A stretch of DNA of 46,986 bases from CAYTRP01 sp964625145 (GTDB taxonomy: Bacteria > Sumerlaeota > Sumerlaeia > SLMS01 > JAHLLQ01): assembly GCA_964625145.1 (NCBI GenBank), contig CAZVAQ010000007.1, forward strand, positions 1 to 46,986, written 5' to 3'. Made by a program: the position numbers and the translations under genes. Shown piece after piece: positions 24,716 to 33,500 of this stretch; the first letter of the stretch is position 1, and every line of letters begins with the position of its first letter. The notes under the pieces are model-generated. The model was not told where the DNA came from. It ran no database searches and worked only from the letters and a program-made list of their open reading frames with translations.

Positions 24716-25993
24716 ATGGCTGACATTTACGAGATCTTGCAGCAGCGCGGGATGGTGCAGGATTGCACGGATGTGGATGGGTTTCGTCATCTGACGGGAA
24801 AGCAGGCGGTGACGCTCTATAACGGCTTCGACCCGACGGCGGATTGTCTGCACATCGGGAACCTGGTGCCGGTGCTGGCGTTGGTGCGGTTCCAGCAGGC
24901 GGGGCACCGGCCGATTGTGTTGGTGGGCGGGGCGACGGGGATGATCGGGGATCCGAGCGGGAAGAATGTGGAGCGGAACCTGTTGGAGCTGGATCATGTG
25001 CGCGCGAATGTGGAGGCGCAGGCACGGATCTTTGAGCGGTTCATCAAGATGGATGGGCCGAACGCGGGGAAGATCGTGAACAATTACGATTGGCTGGGGA
25101 AGATGGGGTTTCTGGAGTTCCTGCGCGATGTGGGGAAGCATTTCCGCATTGGGGAGATGCTGGGCAAGGAGTCGGTGCGCAAGCGCGTGCTGAGCGAGGG
25201 GGGGCTGTCGTTTACGGAGTTCAGCTACATGATGCTGCAGGCGTATGACTTCAAGTATCTGCTGGAGACGGAGAACTGCCAGGTTCAGTCGGGCGGGGCG
25301 GATCAGTGGGGGAACATCACGGCGGGGACGGACTTGATCCGCCGGACGGTGGGGCGGCCGGCCTATGGGATCACGTATCCGCTGCTGACAACAGCCTCGG
25401 GGGCGAAGTTTGGGAAGAGCGAGGCGGGGGCGGTGTGGCTGGATTCGGCGAAGACGCCTGTCTATGATTTCTACCAGTATTGGGTGCGGACGGAGGATGC
25501 GGATCTGGAGCGGTTGCTGAAGATCTTCACGTTCCTGCCGCTGGAGGAAATCGCGGAGATCGTGGCGAAGCACAACGAGGACCCGGGTAAGCGTACGGGG
25601 CAGAAGCGGTTGGCCTGGGAGGTGACGGCTTACGTGCACTCCCCCGCCGAGGCGGACAAGGCGCGGGACGCGGCGGCGGCGCTGTTCGAGACGGCGTTGA
25701 CAAATCTGTCCGACGAGCGGCTGCGGGAGCTCTTCCCGGATGTGCCGTCTATCAGCATCGCGCGGGCGGAGCTGGAGGCGGGGGCGCCGGTGGCGGATGT
25801 GCTGGTGCGGGGCGGGCTGGCGGCGAGCAAGAAGGAGGCACTGAGGCTTTTGGCCCAAAACGGGTTATACCTGAACCAGCAGTCCTTCGACGTGAACCGT
25901 AAAACGTTGACAATGGACGACTTGGCCAGTGAGTCGATGATGTTGCTGCGGGCGGGGAAGAAGCGGTTCTGCCTGGTCCGGGTGGAGGGGTAA
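24716..25993 (+). CDS. tyrS: Tyrosyl-tRNA synthetase
   Basis: 425-aa class Ic aminoacyl-tRNA synthetase that charges tRNA-Tyr. The ATP-binding HIGH motif reads HIGN (46-49) in DCLHIGNLVPVL, and the KMSKS loop reads KFGKS (231-235), as usual for bacterial TyrRS. The tyrosine pocket VQSGGADQWGNITAGTDLI and YMMLQAYDF are present. The C-terminal S4-like domain follows (SKKEALRLLAQNGLYLNQ). I chose the ATG at 24716 because the longer open frame to 24521 is GC-skewed and lacks homology-like sequence. No T-box leader is seen. Length equals that of E. coli TyrS (424). Confidence 0.96.
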   Translation: MADIYEILQQRGMVQDCTDVDGFRHLTGKQAVTLYNGFDPTADCLHIGNLVPVLALVRFQQAGHRPIVLVGGATGMIGDPSGKNVERNLLELDHVRANVEAQARIFERFIKMDGPNAGKIVNNYDWLGKMGFLEFLRDVGKHFRIGEMLGKESVRKRVLSEGGLSFTEFSYMMLQAYDFKYLLETENCQVQSGGADQWGNITAGTDLIRRTVGRPAYGITYPLLTTASGAKFGKSEAGAVWLDSAKTPVYDFYQYWVRTEDADLERLLKIFTFLPLEEIAEIVAKHNEDPGKRTGQKRLAWEVTAYVHSPAEADKARDAAAALFETALTNLSDERLRELFPDVPSISIARAELEAGAPVADVLVRGGLAASKKEALRLLAQNGLYLNQQSFDVNRKTLTMDDLASESMMLLRAGKKRFCLVRVEG

Positions 25994-26091
25994 GGGGGGC
26001 GGATTGGGCTGGTGGCTTTTTCTTTCGTCCTTGACGTACCTGTCGGAGTCGTGGGCATTCTGGCTCTGACACTAACAGGAGCATCCTTCCC

Positions 26092-26415
26092 ATGAGAAAG
26101 AAGATGCTGAAGTCAAAGCTGCAGTTCGCGGTCCTTGGGCTCTTCGCAGTGGCGCTGCTTTCGCCGGCGATGGTTTCTGCTCATCGCTACAATCGGAAGA
26201 GCGACCTGCATCCGTTGCGGGTGATTGCGTACGGTGCGAACGCTGTGGGGATCGCCGCGGAGTATGTGATCGCCCGGCCGATCCATTGGGTTGTGTCGCG
26301 CAAGCACCTGGACATTGTGTTTGGTCACAAGTCCTATGTTGAGGACGACCCGTATTACTTTGAGTGGGTGCACGGCGATTATTCGCCGACGGTGGGATCA
26401 GAGCGCACCGAATAA
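26092..26415 (+). CDS. Small exported protein of unknown function, 107 aa
   Basis: Predicted Sec-exported protein: a basic start MRKKMLKSK, hydrophobic core LQFAVLGLFAVALLSPAM and a likely cleavage site VSA/HR at about residue 30. The mature part (about 77 aa) contains HPLRVIAYGANAVGIAAEYV and ends in an acidic, aromatic tail (DDPYYFEWVHGD). I recall similar short proteins with an HPLR...AAEY block from related bacteria but can name no family. A good AGGAG box (26077-26081) stands 10 bases before the ATG. A TTGACG at 26031 could be a -35 element but no good -10 follows. It lies 98 bases after tyrS and 26 bases before the ABC ATPase gene. Confidence 0.75.
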   Translation: MRKKMLKSKLQFAVLGLFAVALLSPAMVSAHRYNRKSDLHPLRVIAYGANAVGIAAEYVIARPIHWVVSRKHLDIVFGHKSYVEDDPYYFEWVHGDYSPTVGSERTE

Positions 26416-26441
26416 TTCCGGCTTCATCGGAACGAGCATCC

Positions 26442-27170
26442 ATGCCGATCAACCATCCCCCTGCCGCCCTGTCGACGATGACGGGGCGACAGGGGGTTTC
26501 CCTTTCGATCAAATCGCTGGGGCGCCGCTTTGGGCGCGCTTCCCAGGGAGCGGTGCTGGAAAGCGTGTCGCTGGAAGTGGCCGAGGGTGAAGTCATTCTG
26601 CTGACCGGGCCATCGGGTTGCGGGAAGACGACGCTCTTGAATTTGTTGGCGGGATTGGATCGGCCGACGAGCGGGCGGTTGCTGGTGGGCCGTGACGACG
26701 TTGGGCGAATGCGCGAGGGGGACCGTGCAGTCTGGCGCGCGGAGACGGTGGGGATGGTGTTCCAGCATCACCTGATTCCGCCGGGGCAGACAGCGTTGGA
26801 TTCGGTGGCGCTGCCACTGGTGTGGAATCAAGGAACAAGCATACCGGGGGCGCGGCGGATTGCGATGTGGTGGCTGGACCGGGTGGGATTGGGTGATGTT
26901 GCGGACGAGCGAGTGGAGCGCCTCTCCGGCGGGCAACGGCAGCGGGTGGCGATCGCGAGGGCGTTGGCGCCGAACCCGCTGTTGATTTTGGCAGATGAGC
27001 CGACCGCGCATCTGGATATGGAAACGGGGTATCAGATCACGGGCATCTTGCGCGAGCATGCACAGGATTCCGGCGCGACGATGATTGTCGTGAGTCATGA
27101 GCACGCTCCGGAGGATTGGGGAGCGCACCGGGCGTTCACACTATCGGCGGGGCGATTGGTTGAGGGGTGA
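26442..27170 (+). CDS. ABC transporter ATP-binding protein, LolD/MacB type
   Basis: 242-aa ATPase of the LolD/FtsE/MacB class. Walker A is GPSGCGKTT (56-64), the signature is LSGGQRQRVAIARAL (from 161), Walker B is LLILADEPTAHLD, and the H-loop His lies in VVSHEH. The Q-loop reads FQHHLIPPG, a small departure from the usual FQxFxLLP. The ATG at 26442 was chosen over an upstream frame reaching 26364 that overlaps the preceding gene; Met13 (26478) is an alternative. No permease gene is next to it, and the following gene is convergent, so its membrane partner must be elsewhere. Its TGA and the dnaG stop share the palindrome TGATCA. Confidence 0.88.
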   Translation: MPINHPPAALSTMTGRQGVSLSIKSLGRRFGRASQGAVLESVSLEVAEGEVILLTGPSGCGKTTLLNLLAGLDRPTSGRLLVGRDDVGRMREGDRAVWRAETVGMVFQHHLIPPGQTALDSVALPLVWNQGTSIPGARRIAMWWLDRVGLGDVADERVERLSGGQRQRVAIARALAPNPLLILADEPTAHLDMETGYQITGILREHAQDSGATMIVVSHEHAPEDWGAHRAFTLSAGRLVEG

Positions 27171-28988
27171 TCAGCCGATGGAGTTTGGCGCCCGGGGAAT
27201 GTGCGTGTTGATGAGGCGGCGCCGCTCCTGCTCGATCACGCGGAGGAGCGGCTCGGGGAACTCCTCCGGGGCGTTCTCGACCGCGCGCTGCAGGTCTTCC
27301 AACAACTCCTTCGAATTGCGCTGCATGAAGCGGCGACGCAGGCGGGCGACGAGTTGCTCGGCGGCGTGCACCGGATCGGCGATTGGGAGCGCGTCGGCAA
27401 GGATGCCCGTGAGGATCTCGCGGTCGGCGGGGAGCGTTCCGTCGATTTCCGCCTCGGCCAAGTGATTGTTGGCGTCGTCATGCCCGCAGTGGAGGAAGTC
27501 GATCCACGGGTGTAGACGCTCGTCGACCAGCCATGCGAGGTCCATCTGTTCGCGGAGGATCTCGAGGCTCTCGCGTGATTGCATCATGAGGATGAGGACC
27601 ATGCGGTCCATGGGATCGAATGCGGAGGGGACGACGCGTTGTGAGTCGGGTGCCGGTTCTCCACCGGTGCGTTGCTCGCGTTGTTTGCGTCGGAGAATTT
27701 GCTGGACGGCTTCGCGCGGCAGGCCACCGATGCGCTGGAGCAGGCGTGCGATGGCGCCTTCGCGGGCGACATCGTTGCGGATGGAAAGGAGGAGCGGCGC
27801 CATGCGGTCGACGAGTTGTGCTTGTCCGGCGATGCTGTTGAGGTCGACGCCGGTGGATTGCGCCGTGAGGGCGAAGTCGAAGAATTCGATGGCCGATTGC
27901 TGGAGTTGCCGCAGGGCGTCGGCGCCGTTGGCGCGCAGGTAGGAGTCGGGGTCCTCCCCCGCCGGGAGGGCGATGATGCGTGTGTCGAGTCCCGCCGAGA
28001 GCAGTGGCTCGCCGCCGCGAAGCATGGCCTTTTGTCCGGCCTCGTCACCATCGTAGAGGAAGTAGATGCGGTTGGCGTGGCGCGCGAGGAGGCGGGATTG
28101 CTCGGCGGTCAGCGCGGTACCCAGCGTCGCGACAGCTTGCGTGAAGCCGAAGCGGTGCGCCATCAGGGTATCCATGTAACCTTCGGTAAGAATAATGAAG
28201 CCACTGTCGGCAATGGACTTTTGCGCGAGGTTGAGGGCGTAGATGCTCTGGCCCTTGTGATAGACGGTGGTCTCCGCGGAGTTGAGGTACTTGGGGGACT
28301 TTGGGTCGTCGTCGAGGCGGCGTCCGCCAAATCCGATGGGGCGGCCCATGGGGTCCTGGATGGGGAAGATCAGGCGATTGCGAAAGCGGTCGTAGATGGA
28401 GCCGCGTCCTTCGTGGCGAATGCACAGGCCGGCGTCGACGAGCAGGTCGTCGCTGTAGCCTGCGCGGCGCGCTGAAATTGAGAGGCTGTCCCAACTGTCG
28501 AGGGCTGCGCCGAGTTGGAACTTGGCGGCAATGTCGTCGGGGATGTCGCGTTCGCGGACGTAGTTGCTGGCGATTGGGTGGCGGCCTTCGGTGAGGTTGC
28601 GACGAAACCAATCGAGGGCGAATTGATTGACGGCGAGGATCTGCTTTCGAAGCTGCTCTGCGCGGTCGCGCGCGCCGGCGGCCTGGGCGTCCATCTCGGG
28701 GAGCGCGATGCCCAACTCGGCAGCGAGCATCTTGAGCGCGTCGATGAATTCGAGCTTTTCGGTGAGCATGACGAAGTCGATGACAGTGCCACCGGCTCCG
28801 CAGCCGAAGCAGTGGAATATGTTCTTGGACGGGACGACGTTGAAGGACGGGGTCTTCTCACTGTGAAAGGGGCAAAGGCCCTTGTAGGTCGTCCCGGATT
28901 TCTGGAGCGCGACGGTACGACCGACGATCGCGACGATGTCGGCTTGTTCCTTGATCTCGCGGGAGACGTCCTTGAGCGTGCGTGGCAT
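27171..28988 (-). CDS. dnaG: DNA primase
   Basis: 605-aa primase that lays RNA primers for chromosome replication. The N-terminal CHC2 zinc ribbon is intact (Cys39, His42, Cys60, Cys63 in CPFHSEKTPSF and HCFGCGAGG). The RNA polymerase core includes YVRERDIPDDIAAKF and RLIFPIQDPMGRPIGFGGR. The TOPRIM domain has ILTEGYMDTL, the Glu of the metal site and YDGDEAG. A C-terminal helicase-binding domain follows. E. coli DnaG is 581 aa. It lies 30 bases after the TPR gene on the same strand. rpsU and rpoD, its usual neighbours, are not here. Confidence 0.97.
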   Translation of the reverse strand: MPRTLKDVSREIKEQADIVAIVGRTVALQKSGTTYKGLCPFHSEKTPSFNVVPSKNIFHCFGCGAGGTVIDFVMLTEKLEFIDALKMLAAELGIALPEMDAQAAGARDRAEQLRKQILAVNQFALDWFRRNLTEGRHPIASNYVRERDIPDDIAAKFQLGAALDSWDSLSISARRAGYSDDLLVDAGLCIRHEGRGSIYDRFRNRLIFPIQDPMGRPIGFGGRRLDDDPKSPKYLNSAETTVYHKGQSIYALNLAQKSIADSGFIILTEGYMDTLMAHRFGFTQAVATLGTALTAEQSRLLARHANRIYFLYDGDEAGQKAMLRGGEPLLSAGLDTRIIALPAGEDPDSYLRANGADALRQLQQSAIEFFDFALTAQSTGVDLNSIAGQAQLVDRMAPLLLSIRNDVAREGAIARLLQRIGGLPREAVQQILRRKQREQRTGGEPAPDSQRVVPSAFDPMDRMVLILMMQSRESLEILREQMDLAWLVDERLHPWIDFLHCGHDDANNHLAEAEIDGTLPADREILTGILADALPIADPVHAAEQLVARLRRRFMQRNSKELLEDLQRAVENAPEEFPEPLLRVIEQERRRLINTHIPRAPNSIG

Positions 28989-29018
28989 TGTTGGTGGCGG
29001 TTGCTCCGGTGATTGCGC

Positions 29019-31019
29019 CTAACGGGCGCGCCTTCTCTTGAGCAGGGCGACGATGCGGCGGAAGAGGCGCTTGCCTGCGTGGAGCGAGCCGGCGCGGTCG
29101 GAGCGTTCGCGCATGGCCTGCCATGCTTCTTCGAGCAGCGATTGGGTGATGGCGTCCTTGGGGGCGAGGGCATCGGCGGCTTCGAGATGTTCGAGGGCGC
29201 CTTCGACATCGCCTTCCTCGAGGAGGGCCGCGGCGAGGTTGGTGCGGTACTTGACCGCGTCGGGGGCCAGGGCTACGGCGCGTCGGAACGAGAGGATGGC
29301 ATCCTCGCGCAGACCGCATCGCATGAGCAGGAAGCCCAGTGTATTGCGCGCGACGGCGGATGACGGCGCGGCGCGCACGAGGGCCTCTTGTGCCTGGACG
29401 GCGGCGTCGAACTCCTCCAATGCGATGAGGCGATCGGCAAGGGTGCCCCACAGAAAGGGGAATTCCGGCCTGCGCAGTGCCAACTGGCGGAGAATGGCGA
29501 TGCTGTCGTGAAGGCGATCGCGGTCCTGTTCGGGTTCCGGCGGTGAGCTTGGGAGCAGCGGCGAGACGGGATAGTCCGGCGTTGGATTGAGTGCTTCCTG
29601 GTAGATGCGGTAATCGTCGGGGAAGCGGATGGCGAATCGCGCGACGGCGATTTCGTTTTCGATTTCCGCGGGCGAGGCGAGTTGCTCGGCTTGCTCGAGG
29701 CAGTATTCCGCTTCGCGGGTGCGCCCGCGGGCGCGGCGGATCTTGGCGAGGCGCACCCATGCCCGCCAATTTTCGGGCGATGTTTCCACCCAGTTTGTCG
29801 CGACCTCGTCGGCGCGCTCGGTGTTCCCGCGCTCGTGCAGGTAATCGAGGAAGCGCGCGTAGGCGTAGGGGTTTGTGTCGGGAGTGTCGACACTGCGCTC
29901 GAGGAGGATCTCGGCCTTTTGCATCTCGCCGCGGTGCCAATACACGAGGCCAAGATTTGACAGCGACGTCGAGCGGGTGGGTTCGCAGTCAAGGGCGCGC
30001 CGCCAGCATGCTTCCGCTTCGCGCAGGTTTCCCGACTCCGCGTGGCAGACACCGAGGCTTTCCTGAATGTCGGGATCATCGGGGCAACGGATTGCAGCAT
30101 CGCGCAGGAGCTGAAATGCGCGCAGCGGTTGATGGTCCTGGTGGTAAATGGCAGCGAGACACAGGACGGCAGCGGGCGAAATACGTTCGCCGTCCTTCAT
30201 GACGGACAAGTAACTTTCGAGATGCTCGCGGGATTCGGCGTAGGCGCCGCGATCGAAGAGGGCCTTGCCAAGCGTGCAACGGAGGGCGGGGAAGCGCCGG
30301 ACGCGCTTGATGGCTTCGCGTAGGGCAAGGAGGGCGTGATCGCCGGCGTCGGGACGTTGGCGCAGATGTTCGCGCACGACGATGTCGAGGGCGGCGGCGG
30401 CTTCGATGAAGTCACCGTCCTCGTCGAGGGCTTCGAGGAACGCGACGTAGACGCGGCGGACTTCCGGCCGGCGAACGGGCAACTGGCAGGCGACGACGCG
30501 TGAGACGCCGCGCAGGAAAGCGAAGAAGGCGGGGAAGGAACGAGTGGGGCAGGTGACGACTTCCTTGGGGACGCGCTGGTAACCGAGAGAGCGAACCAGG
30601 CGTTCGAGGACCTGCGGAAAGACGTGGGGGAATGCCTCGCGTGTGACCTCGAGGTGTTCCTGAAAGACGGTGAAGGCGGCGTTGGCGTCGTAGACTTCGA
30701 ACTCAATGGCGATGTCTTCACCCCACCAGACTTTCCCCTGCAGGACGTGGGTGGGTTGGAGATGTTCGGGGTGCGGGAGCTCAAGTGCCTCATCGAGGGA
30801 CCACATGTCCTCGCGCAGGAGGAAGTCCTTGTTCTCGTCCTCGTCATTGGAGGCGTAGAGGATGTGGTGGATGAAGACCTCCGCCCCTGGAAGCATGCGC
30901 AGGCGTCCCTCCAGATAGGAGGCCATGCCGCGCGCGAATTCGACGGGTGCCACTTCGCCGCTGCGGGCGTTGGCGACGGCGAAGGGGAGTATGGCGACGC
31001 AGGTGGGTGAGGTGATCAC
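29019..31019 (-). CDS. TPR protein with TolB-like N-terminal domain
   Basis: 666-aa protein without a signal peptide. Residues 1-160 resemble the TolB-N/FlgO-like module found before TPR arrays in many adenylate-cyclase-like and CadC-like regulators: CVAILPFAVANARSGEV, ARGMASYLEGRLRMLPG and the later THVLQGKVWWGEDIAIEFEV. From about residue 220 to 640 there are tandem tetratricopeptide repeats, for example IQESLGVCHAESGNLREAEA and NTLGFLLMRCGLREDAILSF, a scaffold for protein contacts. No enzymatic or DNA-binding domain is seen. It starts with GTG at 31019 behind an AAGGAT box. It is upstream of dnaG and probably cotranscribed. The function is unknown. Confidence 0.8.
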   Translation of the reverse strand: MITSPTCVAILPFAVANARSGEVAPVEFARGMASYLEGRLRMLPGAEVFIHHILYASNDEDENKDFLLREDMWSLDEALELPHPEHLQPTHVLQGKVWWGEDIAIEFEVYDANAAFTVFQEHLEVTREAFPHVFPQVLERLVRSLGYQRVPKEVVTCPTRSFPAFFAFLRGVSRVVACQLPVRRPEVRRVYVAFLEALDEDGDFIEAAAALDIVVREHLRQRPDAGDHALLALREAIKRVRRFPALRCTLGKALFDRGAYAESREHLESYLSVMKDGERISPAAVLCLAAIYHQDHQPLRAFQLLRDAAIRCPDDPDIQESLGVCHAESGNLREAEACWRRALDCEPTRSTSLSNLGLVYWHRGEMQKAEILLERSVDTPDTNPYAYARFLDYLHERGNTERADEVATNWVETSPENWRAWVRLAKIRRARGRTREAEYCLEQAEQLASPAEIENEIAVARFAIRFPDDYRIYQEALNPTPDYPVSPLLPSSPPEPEQDRDRLHDSIAILRQLALRRPEFPFLWGTLADRLIALEEFDAAVQAQEALVRAAPSSAVARNTLGFLLMRCGLREDAILSFRRAVALAPDAVKYRTNLAAALLEEGDVEGALEHLEAADALAPKDAITQSLLEEAWQAMRERSDRAGSLHAGKRLFRRIVALLKRRRAR

Positions 31020-31195
31020 TGCAGCTGATCCTTCATATTCTGGAAGGAATGGTGCACAGGGCGCAGCGCAATCGCAAGCGTAAGGGAAGCGGACTTAATC
31101 CACTTGCGCCACGGGGTGAGGAGGGCTTGGCGTGGTGTGGGCTGGGAATTGGGGGGTGGTCAATTTTTGCCGAAGATGGGCCCTGCAATCCTTCC

Positions 31196-31849
31196 ATGAA
31201 TGTCGTCCCTTGTTGGCTGGGAATTGCATCGAAGTGCTTCCGCATCGTGCTCCCCCTGAGCTTGGCTGTGGCGGTGGCGGTCTGGATTTGGTGGCCAGCG
31301 GGGTTGGTGCTGGGTGCGCTTCCGTTGTTTCTTCTCACCGTGCATCGGTGTCCTGATGTGCGGTGCACGCGAATTCCGGGGGCCATTGGCGCGCCGTGCG
31401 ATGGCAAAGTCGCCAGCGGGGAGAATCCGGATTCGCGAAGTCGGCATATCCGGATCAAGCCGACGGGATTTGATTGCCGGATCCTACGGGCTCCGATTTC
31501 TGGACGAGTGACCGCGACTAAAAACATCCCCAACGGCCAGCTCGTGGAGCTGGAGGGGGACCAGATTACTTGTCAGGTGCGGGTGGAGGGGGGCGTTCGG
31601 CTGTTCGGATGGCCGACTCCGCTGCAGAAGGGGACGGACCTTGACGCCGGAGAAGCCATTGGGTTGGTGCCGCTGGGTGGACGGATCAGCCTGGAGTTCC
31701 CCGATTGCGCGACGCTGAAGGTGCTGGATGGCCAGAAGGTACAGGGCGGACAAACCGTTGTGGCCATTGCCTTTGAAGAGGACTTGCGCAAGGGACGCTT
31801 GATCAGCCGTTCCGACAGTGACCTTGTCTCTCTGGCCGAGACGGGCTGA
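31196..31849 (+). CDS. Phosphatidylserine decarboxylase-like protein lacking catalytic residues
   Basis: 217-aa protein with the layout of the short (type II) phosphatidylserine decarboxylases: a membrane hairpin (VLPLSLAVAVAVWIWWPAGL and following), a basic linker, GAPCDGKV for the usual SPADGKV, RILRAPISGRV for the VHVNRxPVSGxV block, IGLVPLGGRISLEFP for the GFIKFGSRVDLFLP block, and LDGQKVQGGQTVVAIA for the final strand. In real enzymes the FGS serine becomes the pyruvoyl group; here it is Gly162 (LGGR). The usual His after the Asp is Arg (D93-C-R95). The Arg-Gln-Ile-Ala-Gly block before it is missing. It cannot self-cleave as known enzymes do. The ATG at 31196 gives the family length. It ends 2 bases before rsmB. 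Confidence 0.68.
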   Translation: MNVVPCWLGIASKCFRIVLPLSLAVAVAVWIWWPAGLVLGALPLFLLTVHRCPDVRCTRIPGAIGAPCDGKVASGENPDSRSRHIRIKPTGFDCRILRAPISGRVTATKNIPNGQLVELEGDQITCQVRVEGGVRLFGWPTPLQKGTDLDAGEAIGLVPLGGRISLEFPDCATLKVLDGQKVQGGQTVVAIAFEEDLRKGRLISRSDSDLVSLAETG

Positions 31850-31851
31850 CT

Positions 31852-33240
31852 TTGACGCCCCCTCCCCGACGCCCGGTGAAGCATTCAGGCGTGTCTCCGG
31901 CACGCTCACTGGCTTTCAGTGCGTTGGCGTTGGCTTGGGACCCGAAGGGCCCGGGCATCTCTGATTACATCGAGGAAGAGGCCACGAAGCGACGGCTGGA
32001 CCCCCGCGACCGGGGGTTGGCGCGCGAGTTGGTGCTGGGAGTCCTGCGGAATCGGCTTTGGTTGGAGCACGAACTTTCCAAGCATCTGCGGGAGCCGATC
32101 CAGGGTAAGTCCGCCCGCGCGCATGATGCGTTGCTGCTGGGGGCGTATCAGCTCCTGCATCTGGATCGAATCCCGGCCCACGCGGCGGTGTCCGAATCGG
32201 TGGAGCTCTTGTCTGGTGACGCCAAGGCCGAGCGGTTCAAGCCGCTGGTGAATGCGGTGCTTCGCAGGCTGGCAAAGCAGGCAGCCGACGAGGCGTTGCC
32301 GTGGGCGGTGCGGGAGAGCATACCGCAAGCAGTGCTGGATGCGGTGGCGGGGGCATTGCCGGAGGAAGAGGTTGAGGCGTTTTCTGCGGCCTCGAACCGG
32401 CCGGCGCCGCTGTGCCTGCGGGTGACGCGCCTTGGCCGGATGGACCGGGGATTCATGCGTTTCATCGAGCAAGGGATCCTGCGGGTGGAGGGTGAGGCTG
32501 TCGGGTTCCGGCGAGGGGCACTGGCGGGGCCGGATTGTTTAATCGTGGAACAGGCTGGGATTCATCCGGTGGGTATCAGCGGCTTTGCGGAGGGTTTTGT
32601 GACGGTGGAGGACGAGGGGGCGCAGGTGGCGGCGTTGCTCGCGGCGGCAGGTGCGAAGGGGCCGGTGTTGGACTTGTGCGCTTCGCCGGGTGGGAAGACG
32701 AGTCATCTGGCGGATGTGTTGCCGGCGGACGCGCCGATCATGGCGGCGGACCTGAATCAGGCGAAATTGGATCGGCTGGAAGAAACACTGACTAGATTGA
32801 AGTTGAGTACTCGTGTCGAGAAATCGCTTTCATCAAAGCTGATGGCAGGCGGGCACAGAGGTGCCTTCGGGACGGTGTTGGTGGATGCGCCGTGCAGCGG
32901 GCTGGGGACTCTGCGGCGGCATCCGGAGATCCGGTACCGGTACGGCCGGGAGGGACGTGAGGGAGTGGTGCAGACTCAGGCGAAGTTGTTGAGGGAGGCG
33001 GCGCGGCTGGTGGCGCCGGGGGGGCTGTTGATTTATTCGGTTTGCACAGTCAACCGGGCAGAGTGCGAGGACCAGATTGGGCGGTTTCTGGGGGAAACGA
33101 GGGATTTTGAGCCGGATGGGGACATTGCGGGAGGGGTATTTGAGGCGATGGGATGCGGGCCGGGGATGTGGCGGACGTGGCCGCACCGGCATGGATGCGA
33201 CGGATTCTTTGTGGCGAGGATGCGGAAGGGCGGGGGCTAG
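31852..33240 (+). CDS. rsmB: 16S rRNA (cytosine-967-C5)-methyltransferase
   Basis: 462-aa RsmB-type enzyme. The N-terminal NusB-like helical domain (ARSLAFSALALAWDP to about residue 160) is followed by the SAM-binding Rossmann fold: PVLDLCASPGGKTSHLADVL is motif I, LVDAPCSGLGTLRRHPEIRYR is motif IV with Cys348, and YSVCTVNRAECED has Cys398, the likely nucleophile. It modifies cytosine 967 of 16S rRNA before ribosome assembly. The start at 31852 is TTG; a GTG at 31876 is a good alternative. E. coli RsmB is 429 aa. It is two bases after the PSD-like gene, so the two are cotranscribed. Confidence 0.92.
   Translation: MTPPPRRPVKHSGVSPARSLAFSALALAWDPKGPGISDYIEEEATKRRLDPRDRGLARELVLGVLRNRLWLEHELSKHLREPIQGKSARAHDALLLGAYQLLHLDRIPAHAAVSESVELLSGDAKAERFKPLVNAVLRRLAKQAADEALPWAVRESIPQAVLDAVAGALPEEEVEAFSAASNRPAPLCLRVTRLGRMDRGFMRFIEQGILRVEGEAVGFRRGALAGPDCLIVEQAGIHPVGISGFAEGFVTVEDEGAQVAALLAAAGAKGPVLDLCASPGGKTSHLADVLPADAPIMAADLNQAKLDRLEETLTRLKLSTRVEKSLSSKLMAGGHRGAFGTVLVDAPCSGLGTLRRHPEIRYRYGREGREGVVQTQAKLLREAARLVAPGGLLIYSVCTVNRAECEDQIGRFLGETRDFEPDGDIAGGVFEAMGCGPGMWRTWPHRHGCDGFFVARMRKGGG

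Positions 33241-33500
<260 letters not shown>

Noticed and set aside
24380..25858. 492-aa open frame antisense to tyrS
   Set aside because: Arg/His/Pro-rich shadow of a well-supported TyrRS gene.
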